From Pseudoramibacter sp. (GTDB lineage: Bacteria; Bacillota; Clostridia; Eubacteriales; Eubacteriaceae), in NCBI RefSeq assembly GCF_022484225.1, contig NZ_JAKVLT010000001.1:1901549-1965548 (forward strand): a stretch of 64,000 nt of DNA, read 5' to 3'. The stretch's first letter is position 1. Each line of letters opens with the position of its first letter. Shown here in pieces: positions 8,022 to 17,862 of this stretch. The notes under the pieces were generated by a model, which searched no databases, had not been told where the DNA came from, and was given only the letters and a program-made list of their open reading frames with translations. The position numbers were made by a program, and so were the translations under genes.

Positions 8022-9434
8022 TTATTCCGCGCCTTTTGCCGTAAAAACCACTTTGATCGTCTTAAGTATCAATTTAAAGTCCAATCCCAGACTCCAGTTT
8101 TCGATGTAATAAGCGTCGAGCTTCACCACTTCTTCAAAATCGGTAATTTCCGAGCGGCCGCTGGCCTGCCACATCCCGGTCAGGCCGGGTTTCGCGGCCA
8201 GGCGCTTCAAATGGTGCATGTCGTACTGTTTGTACTCTTCGACAGTTGGCGGCCGCGTCCCCACGAGGGACATATCGCCTTTCAGGACGTTGAAAAACTG
8301 CGGCAGCTCGTCAACGCTCGCCTTGCGCAGAAAATGGCCGATGGGAATGATCCGGGGGTCGTTGTCCATCTTGAACATGAGCCCAGACATTTTGTTCTGG
8401 GCCATGAGTTCTTTCTTGCGTTCTTCCGCGTCGGGATACATGGTCCTGAATTTGTAAATCTTAAAGGTTCTGCCGTTGCGGCCGACCCGTTCCTGGGCGA
8501 AGAAAATCGGCCCCGGGGACTGATGCTTGATGATCGGTCCAAAAATGATCAGGGCAATGCCGGTGAAAATCAGGCCGATGAGAGCCCCGACGATGTCCGC
8601 AGCGCGCTTGACGATGAGCTTCCACTGGGGCACAGCGCTCATACTGGTAGTCATAACCGTCAGGCTGCCCATTTTCTGGATCGCCTTGTTCGGGATATCG
8701 CTGTTGAATTCCGGCAGGGCGAGATGCACCGTCAGCCCCGCTTCCACAAACATCTTGATCAAATGTTCCGTCGCTTTGTTGCGCACGTCGATGTCGATGA
8801 ACACTTCATCGACGATGTTTTTGCGGACGTATTCAAAAACCGACCGCATTTCACAGACGACGGGAATGTCGCGATAAGTCTGCCCCACCTGATCCTGAAG
8901 ATCGTAGAGCACGAGTCCGCAGATGTTAAAAGAACGGTAGAAATTCCGCTGCAAATTGGCGATAGCGGACTCGGCATTGTCGCTGGTCACGATCGCCAGC
9001 ATCTGCCGTTCTTTTTTGGAGACTCTGAGGCGATGGCGGACCACCCGCTTCCACAGCACCCGTTCTGTGTAATTGAGCACGATGGACACCGGGATCATGG
9101 ACACCATGAGTACCCGGGAATAATAGTAGGAATTCTGCATCAAAAACATCCAGAAGATCAAAAGCATGATCGTCACAAAGGTGTGGATGCAGACGGATTT
9201 AAATTCCGCGTACCGATCCCGGTAGATGATATTGCTGTAGGTGGACGAAAAGAAAGCCGCGATGATGTGCGCCGGCACAATGGCGATCGCCATTCTTTTG
9301 TACAGCGGCGGAAACGGAATGAATACGCCGATTTTATAGGCGTAAACAATAAAAAAAGAGAGTTCAAAGAACACCAGGTCAAGCAGGAGAAAATCCAGAT
9401 GCTTGACCCAGCTGCTCGTTTTTCTTTTATACAT
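8022..9434 (-). CDS. Polyprenyl-phosphate sugar-1-phosphate transferase (WbaP/EpsL type)
   Basis: A 470-residue initiating enzyme that loads sugar-1-phosphate onto undecaprenyl phosphate at the inner membrane face. The N-terminal third has four TM segments, the middle is a CoA-binding-like domain (around 140-250), a further TM lies near 285-305, and the C-terminal third is the bacterial sugar transferase domain. That domain shows GPIFFAQERVGRNGRTF, YKFRTM, LRKASVDELPQFFNVLKGD and MSLVGTRPP. It is the first gene of the EPS operon, about 45 bases after the -10 box at 9480-9485. Confidence 0.94.
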   Translation of the reverse strand: MYKRKTSSWVKHLDFLLLDLVFFELSFFIVYAYKIGVFIPFPPLYKRMAIAIVPAHIIAAFFSSTYSNIIYRDRYAEFKSVCIHTFVTIMLLIFWMFLMQNSYYYSRVLMVSMIPVSIVLNYTERVLWKRVVRHRLRVSKKERQMLAIVTSDNAESAIANLQRNFYRSFNICGLVLYDLQDQVGQTYRDIPVVCEMRSVFEYVRKNIVDEVFIDIDVRNKATEHLIKMFVEAGLTVHLALPEFNSDIPNKAIQKMGSLTVMTTSMSAVPQWKLIVKRAADIVGALIGLIFTGIALIIFGPIIKHQSPGPIFFAQERVGRNGRTFKIYKFRTMYPDAEERKKELMAQNKMSGLMFKMDNDPRIIPIGHFLRKASVDELPQFFNVLKGDMSLVGTRPPTVEEYKQYDMHHLKRLAAKPGLTGMWQASGRSEITDFEEVVKLDAYYIENWSLGLDFKLILKTIKVVFTAKGAE

Positions 9435-9479
9435 GTATACTCCAATCTCAGGTTTTGACTTTATTGATGGTATGCGTGT

Positions 9480-9507
9480 ATTATATCACGGCTCGCATAA
9501 AATTCAA
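9480..9507 (-). promoter_or_regulatory. Sigma-A promoter of the exopolysaccharide operon
   Basis: On the minus strand, TTGAAT (9507-9502), a 16-base spacer, then a perfect TATAAT (9485-9480). It lies in the gap between glmM and the initiating transferase and points into the EPS operon. No terminator is visible after glmM, so some read-through from upstream is also possible. Confidence 0.75.
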
Positions 9508-9544
9508 AAAGCATCAATTTTGGGGGTTAATCTGTTATTAAGTC

Positions 9545-10936
9545 TCAGGCTTCAGCGTAGCCTTTGTCCCGAATCACGCGGATGACCGAATCTACCAATT
9601 CTTCGCACTGGAGCTTGGTTTCCGCTTCCACCATGACGCGGATCAAGGGTTCTGTGCCCGAAGGTCTCACGAGAATCCGGCCGGTATCGCCAAGGGTGTC
9701 CGCCGCCTGTTTCACGGCCTGTTTCACGTCGGGATCATTCTGCGCGGCTTCCTTGTCTGCGACCCGGACGTTTTTGAGCACCTGGGGATAAATGTACAGA
9801 GGTTCGGTCAGTTCCGACAGCCTCTTTTTCTGGCCGATCATGGCCTGCATGACCTTGAGGCTGGTCAGGATGCCGTCGCCGGTGGACGCGTATTTCGAGA
9901 AAATGATGTGGCCCGACTGTTCGCCGCCGAGGTGGCAGCCGTGCTTGGACATGTATTCGTAGACGTACTTGTCGCCAACCTTGGTTTTAGCGTAATCAAT
10001 GCCCAGCTGATCAAAGGCCTTATAGAGCCCAAAATTAGACATGACCGTCGTCACGACTGTATTGTTGACGAGCTTATCCCGATCTTTCATGTATCGGCCG
10101 TATAAATACAAAATATGGTCCCCTGTCACGATGTTGCCCTTTTCATCCACAGCAAGACAGCGGTCAGCATCACCGTCGTAAGCAAAGCCCACATCCATGC
10201 CATGTTCAACGACGTATTTTTGAAGCCCCTCGATATGGGTAGATCCCGCATTGGCGTTAATATTTAATCCATCGGGATCGGCGTTGATCACCGAAACCGT
10301 TGCGCCAAGGGCGTTGAAAACAGACGGTGCGATATTCCATGATGAACCGTTGGCACAGTCCAGTGCCACTTTAATGCCTTTGAAGGAGTATACGCCAAGG
10401 GAAATCAAATAACCGATATAGCGGTTGCGTCCGGAGGCGTAGTCGATGGAGCGGCCGATTTTATCCCGTTCGGCCTTCGGCAGCTTGCCGCCCCAGGTTT
10501 TGCCGAAAGCGGTTAAATGGCCGTCAATATAGGATTCGACGAGATCAATCACTTCCGGGTCCATTTTTTCGCCATGATGATTGATGAGTTTAATCCCGTT
10601 GTCGTAATAAGGATTGTGGCTCGCCGAAATCATAATGCCGCAGTCGAACTGATCGACCCGGGTCACATAAGCGACAGAAGGAGTGGTCGTCACGTGAAGA
10701 ATGTAGGCATCAGCCCCTGATGCCACGATGCCCCCGACGAGCATGGATTCGAACATGTAGCTCGACCGTCTTGTGTCCTTGCCGATCACAATTCTGGGCG
10801 TCGTCGCATCGCCTTTCTGCCGGCGGACTTTCCCGTAATACCAGCCCAAGAAGCGGCCGATTTCGTAAGCGTGTTCTGCTTTCAGCGTGACGTTGGCTTC
10901 CCCGCGGAAACCGTCTGTTCCAAAATATTTTCCCAT
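9545..10936 (-). CDS. glmM: Phosphoglucosamine mutase
   Basis: A 463-residue enzyme converting glucosamine-6-phosphate to glucosamine-1-phosphate for UDP-GlcNAc and peptidoglycan. The start GKYFGTDGFRG is the GlmM signature. The phosphoserine loop is MISASHNPYYDNGIKL (about 100-115), the metal loop is AYDGDADRCLAVDE (about 240-253), and the C-terminal phosphate-binding loop is RILVRPSGTEPLIRVM. Length matches the family. AGGAG lies 9 bases before the ATG. It is separated from tsf by a strong terminator, so it has its own start, but no clear promoter could be picked. Confidence 0.97.
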   Translation of the reverse strand: MGKYFGTDGFRGEANVTLKAEHAYEIGRFLGWYYGKVRRQKGDATTPRIVIGKDTRRSSYMFESMLVGGIVASGADAYILHVTTTPSVAYVTRVDQFDCGIMISASHNPYYDNGIKLINHHGEKMDPEVIDLVESYIDGHLTAFGKTWGGKLPKAERDKIGRSIDYASGRNRYIGYLISLGVYSFKGIKVALDCANGSSWNIAPSVFNALGATVSVINADPDGLNINANAGSTHIEGLQKYVVEHGMDVGFAYDGDADRCLAVDEKGNIVTGDHILYLYGRYMKDRDKLVNNTVVTTVMSNFGLYKAFDQLGIDYAKTKVGDKYVYEYMSKHGCHLGGEQSGHIIFSKYASTGDGILTSLKVMQAMIGQKKRLSELTEPLYIYPQVLKNVRVADKEAAQNDPDVKQAVKQAADTLGDTGRILVRPSGTEPLIRVMVEAETKLQCEELVDSVIRVIRDKGYAEA

Positions 10937-10973
10937 TGCTTGATCTCCTGTATTTAAAATTTCCTTTTATCAT

Positions 10974-11006
10974 AAAAAAACTCCGAAGCCATCGCCTCGG
11001 AGTTTT
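10974..11006 (-). terminator. Rho-independent terminator after tsf
   Basis: On the minus strand, a CTCCGA/TCGGAG stem with a 10-base loop followed by seven T residues, just after the tsf stop. Confidence 0.9.
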
Positions 11007-11016
11007 ATGATGTCAA

Positions 11017-11667
11017 TTATTCGCCCATTTGTTTGGCAACTTCTTCAGCAAAGTTTTCCTGTTTCTTTTCGAGGCCTTCACCCATTTCGAAACGAGCAAA
11101 ACGGCGGATTTTGACGTTTTCACCAATGTCCATGATCTGTTCTTTGACCAAATCGCCAATGGTGATGTCCGGATCTTTGATGTAAGGCTGATCCAGCAGG
11201 CAGATTTCTTTGTAGAATTTCTTCAGGCGGCCTTCAACCATCTTTTCGACGATTTTTTCCGGCTTGCCTTCGTTCAGCGCCTGAACTTTCAGGATTTCCT
11301 TTTCTTTTTCGACTTCTTCAGCCGGGACATCTTCTTCGCTTAAATATTTTGGATTCGCTGCAGCGATGTGCATTGCGACGTCTTTGGCAAAGCGCTGGAA
11401 TTTGTCGGTCTGAGCGACAAAGTCGGTTTCGCAGTTGATTTCGACCATCGCGCCGATACGGCCGCCCATGTGAATGTAAGAAGCGACAACGCCTTCAGCC
11501 GCAATTCTGTCGGCCTTTTTAGCGGTCTTCGCCATTCCCTTTTCACGCAGGATGACGATCGCTTTTTCCATATCGCCGTCGGCTTCGGTTAAAGCTTTTT
11601 TGCAGTCCATCATGCCGGAACCCGTTTTTTCACGGAGTTCCTTGACCATCTGTGCTGTAATTTTCAT
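11017..11667 (-). CDS. tsf: Elongation factor Ts
   Basis: A 216-residue nucleotide-exchange factor for EF-Tu. The N-terminal UBA-like region has [20 protein letters not shown] (7-26), the family signature, followed by the core with [17 protein letters not shown] (about 68-84). It is the short form typical of many Firmicutes. It follows rpsB by 27 bases in the usual rpsB-tsf operon with an AGGAG site upstream. pyrH and frr, which often follow, are not here; a terminator closes the operon. Confidence 0.97.
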   Translation of the reverse strand: MKITAQMVKELREKTGSGMMDCKKALTEADGDMEKAIVILREKGMAKTAKKADRIAAEGVVASYIHMGGRIGAMVEINCETDFVAQTDKFQRFAKDVAMHIAAANPKYLSEEDVPAEEVEKEKEILKVQALNEGKPEKIVEKMVEGRLKKFYKEICLLDQPYIKDPDITIGDLVKEQIMDIGENVKIRRFARFEMGEGLEKKQENFAEEVAKQMGE

Positions 11668-11694
11668 GAATTGTCTCCTCCAGTATCAATCGAA

Positions 11695-12456
11695 TTATTC
11701 AGCTTCTGTTTCTTCCGCTTCTGCTTCAGCTGCAGAAATCGGCACATCTTCTTCCTGTTCTTCTGCCGGTGTCTGTCCCTGTTTGCCTTCGATGACGGCA
11801 TCTGCCAGGATGCGCAGAATCAAAGCGATGGCGCGGATGGCGTCGTCATTGCCAGGGATGATGTAGTCGACATCGTCCGGATCGCAGTTGGTATCGACAA
11901 TGCTGACGATTGGAATACCGAGCTTCTGCGCTTCGCGGATCGCGATGGCTTCCTTCTTGCAGTCGATGACGACAATGGCGCCCGGCATGCCGTCCATGTC
12001 TTCAATCCCGCCGAGGAACTTCTGCAGTTTTTCACGTTCGCGGACAAGACCGATGACTTCCTTCTTCGGCAGTAAATCAAATGTGCCGTCTTCTTCCATG
12101 CGCTTGAGATCTTTCAGACGGTTAATCCGTTTGTTGATGGTTTCCCAGTTGGTCAGGGTGCCGCCGAGCCAGCGGTGATTGACGTAGTATTCGCCGCAGC
12201 GTTTTGCTTCGGTTTCGATGCTGTTCTGTGCCTGCTTCTTCGTGCCGACGAATAAAATGTGTTTGCCGTCAGCTGCCAAATCGCGGACGAAATTGTAAGC
12301 ATCGCCGATCATGGTGACCGTCTGCTGTAAGTCGATGATGTAAATCCCGTTTCTTTCAGTGAAGATGTAGGGTTTCATCTTCGGGTTCCATCTGCGTGTC
12401 TGATGGCCGAAATGGACACCAGCTTCCAATAATTGTTTCATTGTGACAATAGCCAT
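11695..12456 (-). CDS. rpsB: 30S ribosomal protein S2
   Basis: A 253-residue S2 protein starting [19 protein letters not shown], with [15 protein letters not shown] and the C-terminal signature [18 protein letters not shown]. The start at ATG 12456 is set by AGGAGGT 6 bases upstream; an in-frame extension further upstream lies in the leader and is not conserved. The C-terminal tail is rich in Glu/Ala. It is transcribed with tsf from the promoter at 12558-12586 with an untranslated leader of about 95 bases. Confidence 0.97.
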   Translation of the reverse strand: MAIVTMKQLLEAGVHFGHQTRRWNPKMKPYIFTERNGIYIIDLQQTVTMIGDAYNFVRDLAADGKHILFVGTKKQAQNSIETEAKRCGEYYVNHRWLGGTLTNWETINKRINRLKDLKRMEEDGTFDLLPKKEVIGLVREREKLQKFLGGIEDMDGMPGAIVVIDCKKEAIAIREAQKLGIPIVSIVDTNCDPDDVDYIIPGNDDAIRAIALILRILADAVIEGKQGQTPAEEQEEDVPISAAEAEAEETEAE

Positions 12457-12552
12457 TTTTGTACCTCCTGGTTTTTCTTCCACTTCCGTCTGCGGAGCGC
12501 GCGACTCAGAGAGCACCTGCGCATTCCTCGGGAAATGTGTATATTCACAACT
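12457..12552 (-). other. 5' leader of rpsB-tsf
   Basis: About 95 transcribed bases separate the predicted start point from the S2 start codon. The middle is GC-rich (around 12490-12520) with short self-complementary stretches. Ribosomal protein leaders are often autoregulated, but I cannot match this one to a known leader family. Confidence 0.35.
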
Positions 12553-12557
12553 TGTTT

Positions 12558-12586
12558 AGTATATCGTAAGCTTATAAGCTTTGCAA
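12558..12586 (-). promoter_or_regulatory. Promoter of rpsB-tsf with palindromic spacer
   Basis: On the minus strand, TTGCAA (12586-12581), a 17-base spacer and TATACT (12563-12558). A perfect 14-bp palindrome, AAGCTTATAAGCTT (12568-12581), overlaps the spacer and one base of the -35 box. The promoter begins 2 bases past the hslU stop. Confidence 0.8.
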
Positions 12587-12587
12587 G

Positions 12588-14030
12588 TTAAATCAAATAT
12601 TTTTCGTAGCTTTTTTCGTTATCCTTCGGTTTGAACACCGAATCGACGTACGCTTTTGTGACGGTGAACGTGTCTTTGTCGTAATCACTGGCGTAGAACG
12701 AAATTTCTTCGAGCAGTTCTTCAAAAACGGTGTGCAGCCGGCGGGCACCGATGTTTTCATCTTCTTCGTTCTGCTGGAAGGCAATCGCCGCCACTTCCCG
12801 CAGGGCGTCTTCGTCAAATTTCATTTCAATGCCTTCGGTACGCATTAAATAAGTATACTGCTTGACGATGGCGTTTTCAGGCTGGGTCAAAATCTTCACG
12901 AAGTCTTCTTCGGTGAGGCTGTCCAGATGCACCGAAACGGGGAAACGTCCCTGAAGTTCCGGAATCATGTCTTCTACATTGGCCACGTTAAAAGCACCGG
13001 CGCCGATGAAAAGCATAAAGTCGGTCTTGACCGGGCCGTATTTCGTGTTCACGGTGCTGCCTTCGACGATGGGCAGGATATCCCGCTGCACCCCTTCCCG
13101 GGACACGTCGGGGCCGCCGTGGCTGGCGCCGTTGTCGATGATCTTGTCGATTTCATCGATGAAGATGATGCCGTTCTGTTCGGCTTCGCGGATCCCGATT
13201 TCGTTGACTTCGTCCATATCGATCATCTTCTGGGCTTCCTGGTTGACAAAGGCCTTCCGGGCTTCGGAAACTTTCATCGTTCTTTTCTTTTTCTTTTTGC
13301 CGCCGGGCATCAGGCCGTCGAAAATATTGCCGATTTTGATACTCATGTCTTCGCTCATGCCGGCCATGACGCCGATGGATTTGGTGGCGTCATCGTCCAG
13401 TTCCACTTCGATGCGTTCGTCTTCCAGCTTGCCGGCCAGAAGCTGTTCCCGCAGTTCGTTTCTCCGGGTGGTGACGGCCTGTTTTTCCTGTTCGTCTTCA
13501 GTCGTACTGCCGTTTTGTTCAGCGTTTGAAGGATTCTGTCCGGAGGATAAGAGTTCAAAGGGGTTGACCAGTTTTTCTTCCCGCTTCTTTTTGCGCTGCT
13601 GAGGGACCAGGCAGTCCAGAATCATTTCGTTGGCGCGCTTTTCGGCCTGTTCCTGAACTTCGTCCATCTTCTGCTGCTTGACCATGCGAATGGACGTGGT
13701 CACCAGATCCCGAACCATGGATTCCACATCCCGGCCCACATAGCCGACTTCGGTGAACTTCGTCGCTTCGACTTTAATAAAAGGCGCGGATACCAGTTTG
13801 GCCAGGCGTCTGGCAATTTCAGTCTTGCCAACACCGGTGGGGCCCATTAATATAATATTCTTCGGCGTGATCTCGTCCCGGATTTCTTCTGGCAGCAGGG
13901 ACCGTCTGTAACGGTTGCGGATGGCGATGGCAACGGCCTTTTTCGCTTTGTCCTGGCCGATGATGTAGCGGTTGAGTTCCTGAACGATGACGCGGGGCGT
14001 CAGTTCCGCCTGGGTTCTTTTTTTATTCAT
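12588..14030 (-). CDS. hslU: ATP-dependent protease ATPase subunit HslU
   Basis: A 480-residue AAA+ unfoldase that feeds substrates to HslV. It has [19 protein letters not shown] at the N-terminus, Walker [13 protein letters not shown] (about 62-73), [14 protein letters not shown], Walker [11 protein letters not shown], the large I-domain between them (about 115-270), and sensor motif [13 protein letters not shown]. The start is ATG 14030, which overlaps the end of hslV by 8 bases, with GGAGG about 10 bases upstream. The C-terminal EKYLI tail resembles the peptide that docks into HslV. Confidence 0.96.
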   Translation of the reverse strand: MNKKRTQAELTPRVIVQELNRYIIGQDKAKKAVAIAIRNRYRRSLLPEEIRDEITPKNIILMGPTGVGKTEIARRLAKLVSAPFIKVEATKFTEVGYVGRDVESMVRDLVTTSIRMVKQQKMDEVQEQAEKRANEMILDCLVPQQRKKKREEKLVNPFELLSSGQNPSNAEQNGSTTEDEQEKQAVTTRRNELREQLLAGKLEDERIEVELDDDATKSIGVMAGMSEDMSIKIGNIFDGLMPGGKKKKKRTMKVSEARKAFVNQEAQKMIDMDEVNEIGIREAEQNGIIFIDEIDKIIDNGASHGGPDVSREGVQRDILPIVEGSTVNTKYGPVKTDFMLFIGAGAFNVANVEDMIPELQGRFPVSVHLDSLTEEDFVKILTQPENAIVKQYTYLMRTEGIEMKFDEDALREVAAIAFQQNEEDENIGARRLHTVFEELLEEISFYASDYDKDTFTVTKAYVDSVFKPKDNEKSYEKYLI

Positions 14031-14580
14031 GATCCTTTTCCTCCGGATCATCCAGGGTCAGCACCCGGATATGATCGTTGGTGTAAACGCAGATGCCCGA
14101 CGCGATTTTCAGCGCTTCTTCGGCGATCTGGGCGGCGTCCAGATCCGAGTGCTTTTTAAGGGCTCTGGCTGCCGCCAAGGCGTAGTTGCCGCCGGAACCG
14201 ATGGCGGCGATTTCATCGTCAGGTTCCACCACTTCGCCGTTGCCCGATAAAATGAGCAGGGTGTCGGCGTTCATGACGATAAGCAGGGCTTCCAGCTTCC
14301 GCATCACCTTGTCCTGGCGCCAGTCTTTGGCCAGTTCCACCGCGGCGCGCTTCAAATTGCCATTGTATTCTTCAAGTTTATGTTCAAACATTTCGCACAA
14401 GGTAAAAGCGTCGGCCACTGATCCCGCAAAGCCGGCCAGCACCTTGCCGTTGTAAAGCTTGCGGACTTTTCGGGCGGTCGCCTTCATGATGACGCTTTCG
14501 CCCATAGTGACCTGGCCGTCTCCTGCGATGGCGACTTTGCCTTTATGCCGAATGCCAACGATAGTTGTTGCTCTTAACAT
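14023..14580 (-). CDS. hslV: ATP-dependent protease proteolytic subunit HslV
   Basis: A 185-residue N-terminal-nucleophile peptidase. The motif [20 protein letters not shown] places the catalytic threonine at residue 5 or 6, after a short propeptide [20 protein letters not shown] and [14 protein letters not shown] are family motifs. It forms the HslUV protease with the overlapping hslU product. It lies between topA and hslU. The xerC-type gene that often stands upstream of hslV in Firmicutes is absent. Confidence 0.96.
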   Translation of the reverse strand: MLRATTIVGIRHKGKVAIAGDGQVTMGESVIMKATARKVRKLYNGKVLAGFAGSVADAFTLCEMFEHKLEEYNGNLKRAAVELAKDWRQDKVMRKLEALLIVMNADTLLILSGNGEVVEPDDEIAAIGSGGNYALAAARALKKHSDLDAAQIAEEALKIASGICVYTNDHIRVLTLDDPEEKDHE

Positions 14581-14601
14581 GTCTGTATCCTCTCCTTTTT
14601 A

Positions 14602-16638
14602 TCATTGCTTTTTTCCCAGTTCGCCCTCACACTGGAGACAGTAGATGCGTTTGCGCTTGCCCAGTCCCTTCTGGAACATCGTATTGCCGCATTTCGGACA
14701 CTTGTCTGCGACCGGCTTATCCCAAGTCACAAAATCGCAGCTGGGATAATTGCTGCAGCCGTAGAAAGTCCGGCCTTTTTTCGATTTGCGCTTCACAAGA
14801 TCGCCGCCGCATTTCGGGCAGATGCCTCCGGTCTTTTCAAAGTAAGGCTTCGTATTTTTGCACTTCGGATAATTGGGGCAGGCCAGAAACTTGCCGTACC
14901 GGCCTTCTTTGACGACCATGTGAGCGCCGCATTTGTCGCAGATGACATCGGTGACTTCTTCTTTGATTTCGATCTTGCTGGCGTGTTCCTGGGCGTGTTC
15001 CAATTCGTGCTTGAAAGGACCGTAAAACCCTTCCATGACGTGGACCCAGTCTTCGCTGCCGTTGGCCACGTTGTCCAGTTCCGTTTCCATTTTGGCCGTG
15101 AACTGAGGGTCCACAATGTCCGGGAAATAATCTTCCATCATATTGGTCACGGTGATGCCGAGGTCAGTCGGCTTAAACCGTTTGTCTTCAACTTCCACAT
15201 AATTGCGGCTTTTGATCGTCGCGATGGTCGGCGCGTAAGTACTCGGCCGGCCGATGCCCCGTTCTTCGAGAAGCTTGATCAAAGACGCTTCGTTGTAGCG
15301 GGCAGGCGGATTGGTAAACTTCTGGTCCTTGTGTATTTTTTCAAGGTGAATGGCGTCGCCCTGTTCCAAAACCGGCAGCGGATTTTCTTTCCGCGCTGCC
15401 CGCGGCATCACCTTGGTGAAGCCGTCAAACTGCATCGTGTCGCCCTTGACTTTGAAAATCAGATCGCCGCAGGCAATGTCCGCGTTGGTGACCGCGTACA
15501 CGGCCGGCGCCATCTGGCTCGCAGCCATCCGCTGCCAGATCAGCCGGTAAAGCTTGTAGTCATCGACTTCGAGCTGCGTCTTTAAAGAATCCGGCGTCGC
15601 GTACAGCGAAGCTGGGCGGATGGCTTCGTGGGCATCCTGAACATTTTTGTTCTTCTTGGCTTTCCGGTGCTGATTTCCCAGATACTTTTCGCCGAAATTT
15701 TCAAGAATATAATCCTTGGCTTCATCAATGGCTTCCGGCGCCAGACGGGTCGAGTCCGTCCGGATATAAGTGACCCGGCCGCTTTCGTAGAGCCGCTGAG
15801 CGATGCTCATGGTCTTGCGGCTGGTAAAGCCCAGTTCCTGATACGCCCGCTGCTGGAGGGTGCTGGTCGTGAATGGCAGCGGCGGACGCTGCTGGTTTTT
15901 GCGCTTCTGCACCTTCAGGACCGTCATATCCGGATGGGCCTTCACAATGCCTTCCAGGCGGTCTGCTTCTTTGGCGTTGGGAATTTTCTTCGTCTTCCCC
16001 CCTTCGGAATAAAAGGTCGCGAGGAAAGCGCGGTCATCCCCCGCCTTGGACACATCTAAATTGAGATTCCAGTATTCTTCGGGCACAAAGGATTCGATTT
16101 CCTTTTCCCGATCCACGATGATGCGGGTCACCACCGACTGCACGCGCCCCGCACTGAGGCCCCGGCGCACTTTTTTCCACAAAAAAGGGCTGATGGAATA
16201 GCCCACAATGCGGTCCAGCAGGCGCCTCGTCTGCTGGGCGTTCACGAGATCCATGTCCACCGAGCGCACATGATCGATGGCGTCGTTGATGGCCCGCTTG
16301 GTGATTTCGTGAAATTCGATCCGGCACGGGCTGGCCGGATCGATGCCCAGGGTGTTGGCGACGTGCCAGGAAATGGCTTCTCCCTCGCGGTCAGGGTCAG
16401 TGGCCAGAAGCACGCGGTCGCTTTTCTTGGCGTCTTTTTTCAGCTGTGCCAGCAGTTTGCCCTTGCCCCGGATGGTGATGTAATCCGGTTTGAAATCGTG
16501 TTCCACGTCGATGCCCAGACGGCTTTTGGGCAGATCGATCACATGGCCCATGGTCGCTTCGACCTGATATCCCCTTGGCAATTGCTTTTTAATCGTCTTC
16601 GCCTTCGCCGGCGATTCTACAATAACCAATGTCCGCAT
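14602..16638 (-). CDS. topA: DNA topoisomerase I (type IA)
   Basis: A 678-residue enzyme that relaxes negative supercoils. The TOPRIM domain opens with LVIVESPAKAKTIKKQL and holds LLATDPDREGEAISWHV. The active-site region SGRVTYIRTDSTRL (about 289-302) carries the catalytic tyrosine. Three C-terminal zinc ribbons follow (CDKC...CPNYPKC, CPKC...CSNYPSC and CPKC...CLQC, from about 575), so DNA-binding modules are complete. It follows the malic enzyme gene by 8 bases, which probably places both in one transcript with hslVU; dprA, the common neighbour, is not present. Confidence 0.97.
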   Translation of the reverse strand: MRTLVIVESPAKAKTIKKQLPRGYQVEATMGHVIDLPKSRLGIDVEHDFKPDYITIRGKGKLLAQLKKDAKKSDRVLLATDPDREGEAISWHVANTLGIDPASPCRIEFHEITKRAINDAIDHVRSVDMDLVNAQQTRRLLDRIVGYSISPFLWKKVRRGLSAGRVQSVVTRIIVDREKEIESFVPEEYWNLNLDVSKAGDDRAFLATFYSEGGKTKKIPNAKEADRLEGIVKAHPDMTVLKVQKRKNQQRPPLPFTTSTLQQRAYQELGFTSRKTMSIAQRLYESGRVTYIRTDSTRLAPEAIDEAKDYILENFGEKYLGNQHRKAKKNKNVQDAHEAIRPASLYATPDSLKTQLEVDDYKLYRLIWQRMAASQMAPAVYAVTNADIACGDLIFKVKGDTMQFDGFTKVMPRAARKENPLPVLEQGDAIHLEKIHKDQKFTNPPARYNEASLIKLLEERGIGRPSTYAPTIATIKSRNYVEVEDKRFKPTDLGITVTNMMEDYFPDIVDPQFTAKMETELDNVANGSEDWVHVMEGFYGPFKHELEHAQEHASKIEIKEEVTDVICDKCGAHMVVKEGRYGKFLACPNYPKCKNTKPYFEKTGGICPKCGGDLVKRKSKKGRTFYGCSNYPSCDFVTWDKPVADKCPKCGNTMFQKGLGKRKRIYCLQCEGELGKKQ

Positions 16639-16646
16639 AACAGACC

Positions 16647-17819
16647 TCAGTGATTTTCCGGATGTTCTTTGAGCCAGGCTTCGCCGACTGCTTTGGCCAC
16701 GGCCTTTGCCACAGCTGGGTTAAAGGGATTTGGAATGACGTGGTCTTCGTCTCTTTCGTCGTCGGTCACGATGCCGGCGATGGCATAGGCCGCCGCCTGC
16801 TTCATCGATTCGGTGATGCGTTTGGCGCGCACATCCAGAGCGCCTCTGAAGATGCCCGGGAAGGCCAGCACGTTGTTGATCTGGTTCGGGAAATCGGAAC
16901 GCCCTGTCCCGACGACGCGGGCGCCTGCCTTTTTGGCGAGATCCGGCATGATTTCCGGCACCGGATTGGCCATGGCAAACACGACGGCGTCATCGTTCAT
17001 AGACGCGACCATGTCTTCGGTGACGATGTTCGGCGCGGAAACCCCGACAAAAATGTCTGCGCCCTTCATGGCGTCAGCCAGGCTGCCGTGGCGGTCTTCT
17101 TTGTTCGAATGTTCAGCGAGCCAGCGCATGTACGGGTTGAGCTTGTCGTTGTCCCGGGTCAGAATTCCGTTGATATCCGACATGATCAAATCGCCGACGC
17201 CCATATTGATGAGCATTTTGGCGATGGCCGTCCCCGCAGAGCCGGAACCGTTGATCACCACAGTGGCATCTTCCAGGCGCTTGCCCACGACGCGCATCGC
17301 GTTGATGAGGCCCGACGCAACCACGATGGCCGTCCCGTGCTGATCGTCGTGGAAAACCGGGATGTCCAGGGCATCCTGAAGTTTCTTTTCCACTTCAAAG
17401 CATTTCGGCGCACAGATGTCTTCCAGATTGATGCCGCCGAAGGTCGGCGCAATGCGGATGCCGGTTTCAACGATTTCGTCGGGGTCTTGGGTGGACAGGC
17501 AGATCGGGAATGCGTCTACGCCGCCAAATTCCTTGAACAAAACCGCCTTGCCTTCCATAACCGGCATAGCCGCCTCGCCGCCGATGTTGCCAAGGCCCAG
17601 AACGGCGGAACCGTCGGACAGCACGGCGACCAGATTGCTTTTGGCCGTATAGGTGTACACGTCGTCCGGATTGGCTGCAATTTTCCGGCAAGGTTCTGCG
17701 ACCCCAGGTGTATAAGCAATGCTCAGTTCATCCTGATTGGTAACTGGCAGTTTCGATTCCACTGAAATTTTGCCGTGGTGTTCGCGGTGAACTTTTAATG
17801 CTTCTTTAGAGTAATCCAT
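16647..17819 (-). CDS. NAD(P)-dependent malic enzyme (short bacterial form)
   Basis: A 390-residue enzyme oxidatively decarboxylating malate to pyruvate. The start is MDYSKEALKVHREHHGK with AAGGAG 9 bases upstream; a longer in-frame extension reads into the spacer and lysozyme gene and is rejected. Motifs are LPVTNQDELSIAYTPGVAEP, VLGLGNIGGEAAMPVMEGKA, FPICLSTQDPDEIV, IPVFHDDQHGTAIV and the Rossmann INGSGSAGTAIAKML (about 190-204). The phosphotransacetylase domain of MaeB is absent. Cofactor preference cannot be settled from the sequence. The link to topA is positional. Confidence 0.93.
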   Translation of the reverse strand: MDYSKEALKVHREHHGKISVESKLPVTNQDELSIAYTPGVAEPCRKIAANPDDVYTYTAKSNLVAVLSDGSAVLGLGNIGGEAAMPVMEGKAVLFKEFGGVDAFPICLSTQDPDEIVETGIRIAPTFGGINLEDICAPKCFEVEKKLQDALDIPVFHDDQHGTAIVVASGLINAMRVVGKRLEDATVVINGSGSAGTAIAKMLINMGVGDLIMSDINGILTRDNDKLNPYMRWLAEHSNKEDRHGSLADAMKGADIFVGVSAPNIVTEDMVASMNDDAVVFAMANPVPEIMPDLAKKAGARVVGTGRSDFPNQINNVLAFPGIFRGALDVRAKRITESMKQAAAYAIAGIVTDDERDEDHVIPNPFNPAVAKAVAKAVGEAWLKEHPENH

Positions 17820-17862
17820 TTTTCTCTCCTTTTTAATTGTTAAATAACTTGTATAGATGCTT

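Noticed and set aside
7500..9458. Long plus-strand frame of 652 codons opposite the EPS genes
   Set aside because: It is antisense to clear glycosyltransferase genes, rich in His/Arg/Asp as expected for a shadow frame, and lacks a ribosome binding site.
9435..9544. Riboswitch or long regulatory leader for the EPS operon
   Set aside because: The predicted start point leaves only about 40 untranslated bases; nothing structured was seen.
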